Assembly (NCBI GenBank): GCA_030622705.1
Contig: JAUXFU010000004.1
Coordinates: 1-13,839, forward strand
Direction of reading: 5' to 3'
DNA: 13,839 bases
Source of the DNA: Candidatus Omnitrophota bacterium
GTDB lineage: Bacteria > Omnitrophota > Koll11 > Gygaellales > JAHJCI01
Every line of letters starts with the position of its first letter. Positions within the stretch are counted from its first letter, which is position 1. The notes beneath the pieces were generated by a model, which saw only the letters and a program-made list of their open reading frames with translations, was not told the origin of the DNA and did not search any database. Position numbers and translations under genes: made by a program. Below, piece after piece: positions 12,407 to 13,839 of this stretch.

Positions 12407-13090
12407 ATGGAAAATGTAATTTTAGAAAGTCAGTTACGCGAGGAGAAAGGTAAGTCAAGAGTAAAATTGTTAAGACGTCAGGGCTTTATTCCTGCTGTGG
12501 TTTACGCAGCGGGAAAGGATTCTCTTAGTGTGAAGTTGAGCCGTCATGATTTCCTTCAGTTTATTCATCATCATCACCTGGAGACTACGGTAATCAATCT
12601 GAAGGTAAAAGATAAGAAGAAATCATGGACGGTCTTAGTTAAAGATGTACAGTATCATCCGGTTAAAGAGAATGTTATCCACATTGATTTTCAGGAGATA
12701 AGTCTTACTTCCGAGATCAAACTAAATGTAAAGATTGTGCCGAAGGGGGAACCGGTCGGGGTTAAACAGGACGGCGGGATGTTAAATCATATACTTTGGG
12801 AATTAGAGATAGAATGTTTGCCTACTCAGATACCCGCAGAGATTACGGTGGATGTTGCACTGTTGAAAATCGGTGATGCTATACACGTTCAAGATTTAAT
12901 CCTGCCCGCCGGGGTGAAGGCAGTAAATCCCCCGGATTCTTTAGTTTTTTCCTTAGAGCCTCCTGCTAAAGAGGAAGAGCCAGAGGCTGGTGTTCTCGCT
13001 GAAGAAGAACAGCCGTCTGGGCCTGAGGTGATTAAGGAAAAGAAAGAGGCTCCTGAGGGGGGCGCAGAAGAGGGCTCTTCGGAAAAATGA
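12407..13090 (+). CDS. rplY: Large-subunit ribosomal protein bL25, long (Ctc) form
   Basis: bL25 binds 5S rRNA in the large subunit; the long form (general stress protein Ctc) has a second beta-barrel domain. The N-terminal L25 domain spans about 1-95 (ESQLREEKGKSRVKLLRRQG, IPAVVYA, VKDVQYHPVKENVIHIDFQEI). The TL5-like C-terminal domain spans about 100-187 (VPKGEPVGVKQDGGMLNH, LECLPTQIPAEI-type segment, VNPPDSLV). Residues 188-227 are an acidic, Glu- and Pro-rich disordered tail, common in this family. GGTGAGGAA before the ATG is a good ribosome binding site. It lies 41 bp after prs and 36 bp before pth. Confidence 0.93.
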   Translation: MENVILESQLREEKGKSRVKLLRRQGFIPAVVYAAGKDSLSVKLSRHDFLQFIHHHHLETTVINLKVKDKKKSWTVLVKDVQYHPVKENVIHIDFQEISLTSEIKLNVKIVPKGEPVGVKQDGGMLNHILWELEIECLPTQIPAEITVDVALLKIGDAIHVQDLILPAGVKAVNPPDSLVFSLEPPAKEEEPEAGVLAEEEQPSGPEVIKEKKEAPEGGAEEGSSEK

Positions 13091-13109
13091 GTCTAAATAG
13101 CTGTAAGAA

Positions 13110-13121
13110 CCCCGAAGGGGG
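13110..13121 (+). promoter_or_regulatory. Hairpin over the pth ribosome binding site
   Basis: CCCC (13110-13113), GAA, GGGGG (13117-13121). The GGGGG-AAG run is the only Shine-Dalgarno-like sequence before the TTG start of pth at 13127, so base pairing with CCCC would hide it. The stem is only four or five G-C pairs, so the effect is a suggestion. Confidence 0.35.
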
Positions 13122-13126
13122 AAGTT

Positions 13127-13771
13127 TTGGTTTTGTCCTCTAGGCAGGAAGGGAAAACAAAAATAATTGTTGGGCTGGGTAATCCCGGACAAGTCTATAG
13201 ATATAACCGGCACAACATCGGCTTCCTGTTGATAGATAGATTAAGTGAAGAATCAGGTATTAAAGTAAAACTTAACTTATCTCTCAAAGCCAGCATAGGT
13301 AAGGGTAGAGTTGAGGAAAGCCACCTGATTTTAGCTAAACCTTTGTGTTTTATGAATCTTTCAGGGGGTTCGGTTAGTCTTCTGTTGAAGAAATATAACT
13401 TAAACCCGGAGAATATGTTGGTGGTATTTGATGATTTAGATTTAGAATTAGGCAGGATTCGTATCAAGCCAAGAGGAAGTTCAGGGGGGCATAAGGGCGC
13501 GGAATCAATAATTAAGGCTCTGGGCAGTTCTGATTTTGCCCGTTTGCGCATTGGCATAGGCAGACCCACACGCCGATTATATCCTAAGAACAAAGAGAAT
13601 AATCGGCGCGGGGATAGCTTAAAACAGAAGCAAAAGATTGTAGATTATGTTTTAAGCAGGTGGACTCTTAAAGAGAAGAAACAGTTAGACGGATATTTAC
13701 AGCGAGCTGCCGATTGTTGTAAGATGTGGGTTGTTTGGGGTATGACTAAGGCAATGAATGAGTTTAATTAA
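13127..13771 (+). CDS. pth: Peptidyl-tRNA hydrolase
   Basis: Pth releases peptides from peptidyl-tRNA that drops off the ribosome, recycling tRNA. IIVGLGNPG at 13-21, YNRHNIGF (26-33) with the catalytic His29, KPLCFMNLSG at 71-80, VVFDDLDLELG at 99-109 with the partner aspartate, GSSGGHKG at 117-124 and RLRIGIGRP at 139-147 follow the family order. The TTG start has a GGGGG-AAG ribosome site 5 nt upstream; no ATG or GTG lies before the IIVGLGNPG core. At 214 residues it is about 20 longer than usual: residues of about 148-170 form an insert between RIGIGRP and VDYVLSRW, part of which is encoded by a palindrome. The conserved core is otherwise complete. It is the last gene of the window; its stop codon falls inside a long inverted repeat. 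Confidence 0.92.
   Translation: MVLSSRQEGKTKIIVGLGNPGQVYRYNRHNIGFLLIDRLSEESGIKVKLNLSLKASIGKGRVEESHLILAKPLCFMNLSGGSVSLLLKKYNLNPENMLVVFDDLDLELGRIRIKPRGSSGGHKGAESIIKALGSSDFARLRIGIGRPTRRLYPKNKENNRRGDSLKQKQKIVDYVLSRWTLKEKKQLDGYLQRAADCCKMWVVWGMTKAMNEFN
13571..13608. repeat. Palindrome inside pth
   Basis: CGCCGATTAT (13571-13580) and ATAATCGGCG (13599-13608) are perfect 10-bp reverse complements with an 18-nt spacer. Translated in frame it gives about residues 149-161 (RRLYPKNKENNRR), exactly where this Pth has extra residues between RIGIGRP and VDYVLS. Confidence 0.75.
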
Positions 13772-13824
13772 TGTGATTTAGAGTTTTTCTCAGCGGAAGT
13801 GAGAAAAACTCTAAATCACATTAA
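13768..13824. repeat. Long 25-bp perfect inverted repeat at the end of pth
   Basis: The left arm runs 13768-13792 (TTAATGTGATTTAGAG then TTTTTCTCA), the loop is GCGGAAG (13793-13799) and the right arm runs 13800-13824 as the exact reverse complement. The left arm contains the pth stop codon (TAA 13769-13771). No T-run follows the right arm, so it is not a standard Rho-independent terminator, though such a stem could end or protect a transcript in either direction. Confidence 0.85.
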
Positions 13825-13839
13825 CCCTGAGCAAGCAAA

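Noticed and set aside
13195..13593. 132-codon minus-strand frame opposite pth
   Set aside because: It is antisense to a clear pth gene and has no recognisable domain or start signals.

Overview
The window looks like chromosomal DNA from a little-studied Gram-negative-type bacterium. A Candidatus Omnitrophota (OP3)-like lineage is my best guess, from general resemblance only; no ribosomal RNA is present to test it. Clues are the alternative TTG/GTG starts, a PpiD/SurA-like membrane-anchored periplasmic chaperone, a long-form HisG, a split transketolase, a SpoVG carrying a zinc ribbon, and a high load of short palindromic repeats.

Region 1 (about 1-2870) is accessory and repeat-rich. It opens with the C-terminal end of a REP-associated tyrosine transposase (RAYT). 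Five copies of one REP-type hairpin follow in the same orientation, spread among a CBS-domain protein and two alpha/beta hydrolases. A diverged copy of the same hairpin, inverted, lies inside the RAYT reading frame. Two hairpins of a second type, a 25-bp triplicate tandem repeat and a 31-bp perfect palindrome inside a hydrolase gene complete the cluster.

Region 2 (about 2909-4333, minus strand) is one gene for a PpiD/SurA-like periplasmic folding factor, divergent from region 3.

Region 3 (about 4419-13771, plus strand) is a long, tightly packed housekeeping run: hisG, a 33-codon basic protein gene resembling bacterial AURKAIP1/COX24 (mS38/bS22-like) ribosomal proteins, a TPR lipoprotein-like or secreted protein, the two transketolase halves, ispE, spoVG, tRNA-Gln(UUG), glmU, prs, rplY/ctc and pth. 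A near-consensus sigma70-type promoter precedes hisG and shows that hisG starts at a TTG at 4502. The tail of the run, ispE-spoVG-glmU-prs-ctc-pth, matches the gene order known from Bacillus. The products cover histidine biosynthesis and PRPP supply (hisG, prs), pentose phosphate carbon (transketolase), isoprenoid and peptidoglycan precursors (ispE, glmU) and translation (tRNA-Gln, L25, Pth, the small ribosomal-like protein).

The most interesting theme is that short palindromes are not confined to intergenic DNA. They sit in frame inside at least three protein genes (RAYT, hydrolase, pth), probably inside ispE, next to a truncated tRNA, and over the pth stop codon. This resembles the Rickettsia palindromic elements, but with sequences I do not recognise from that family.
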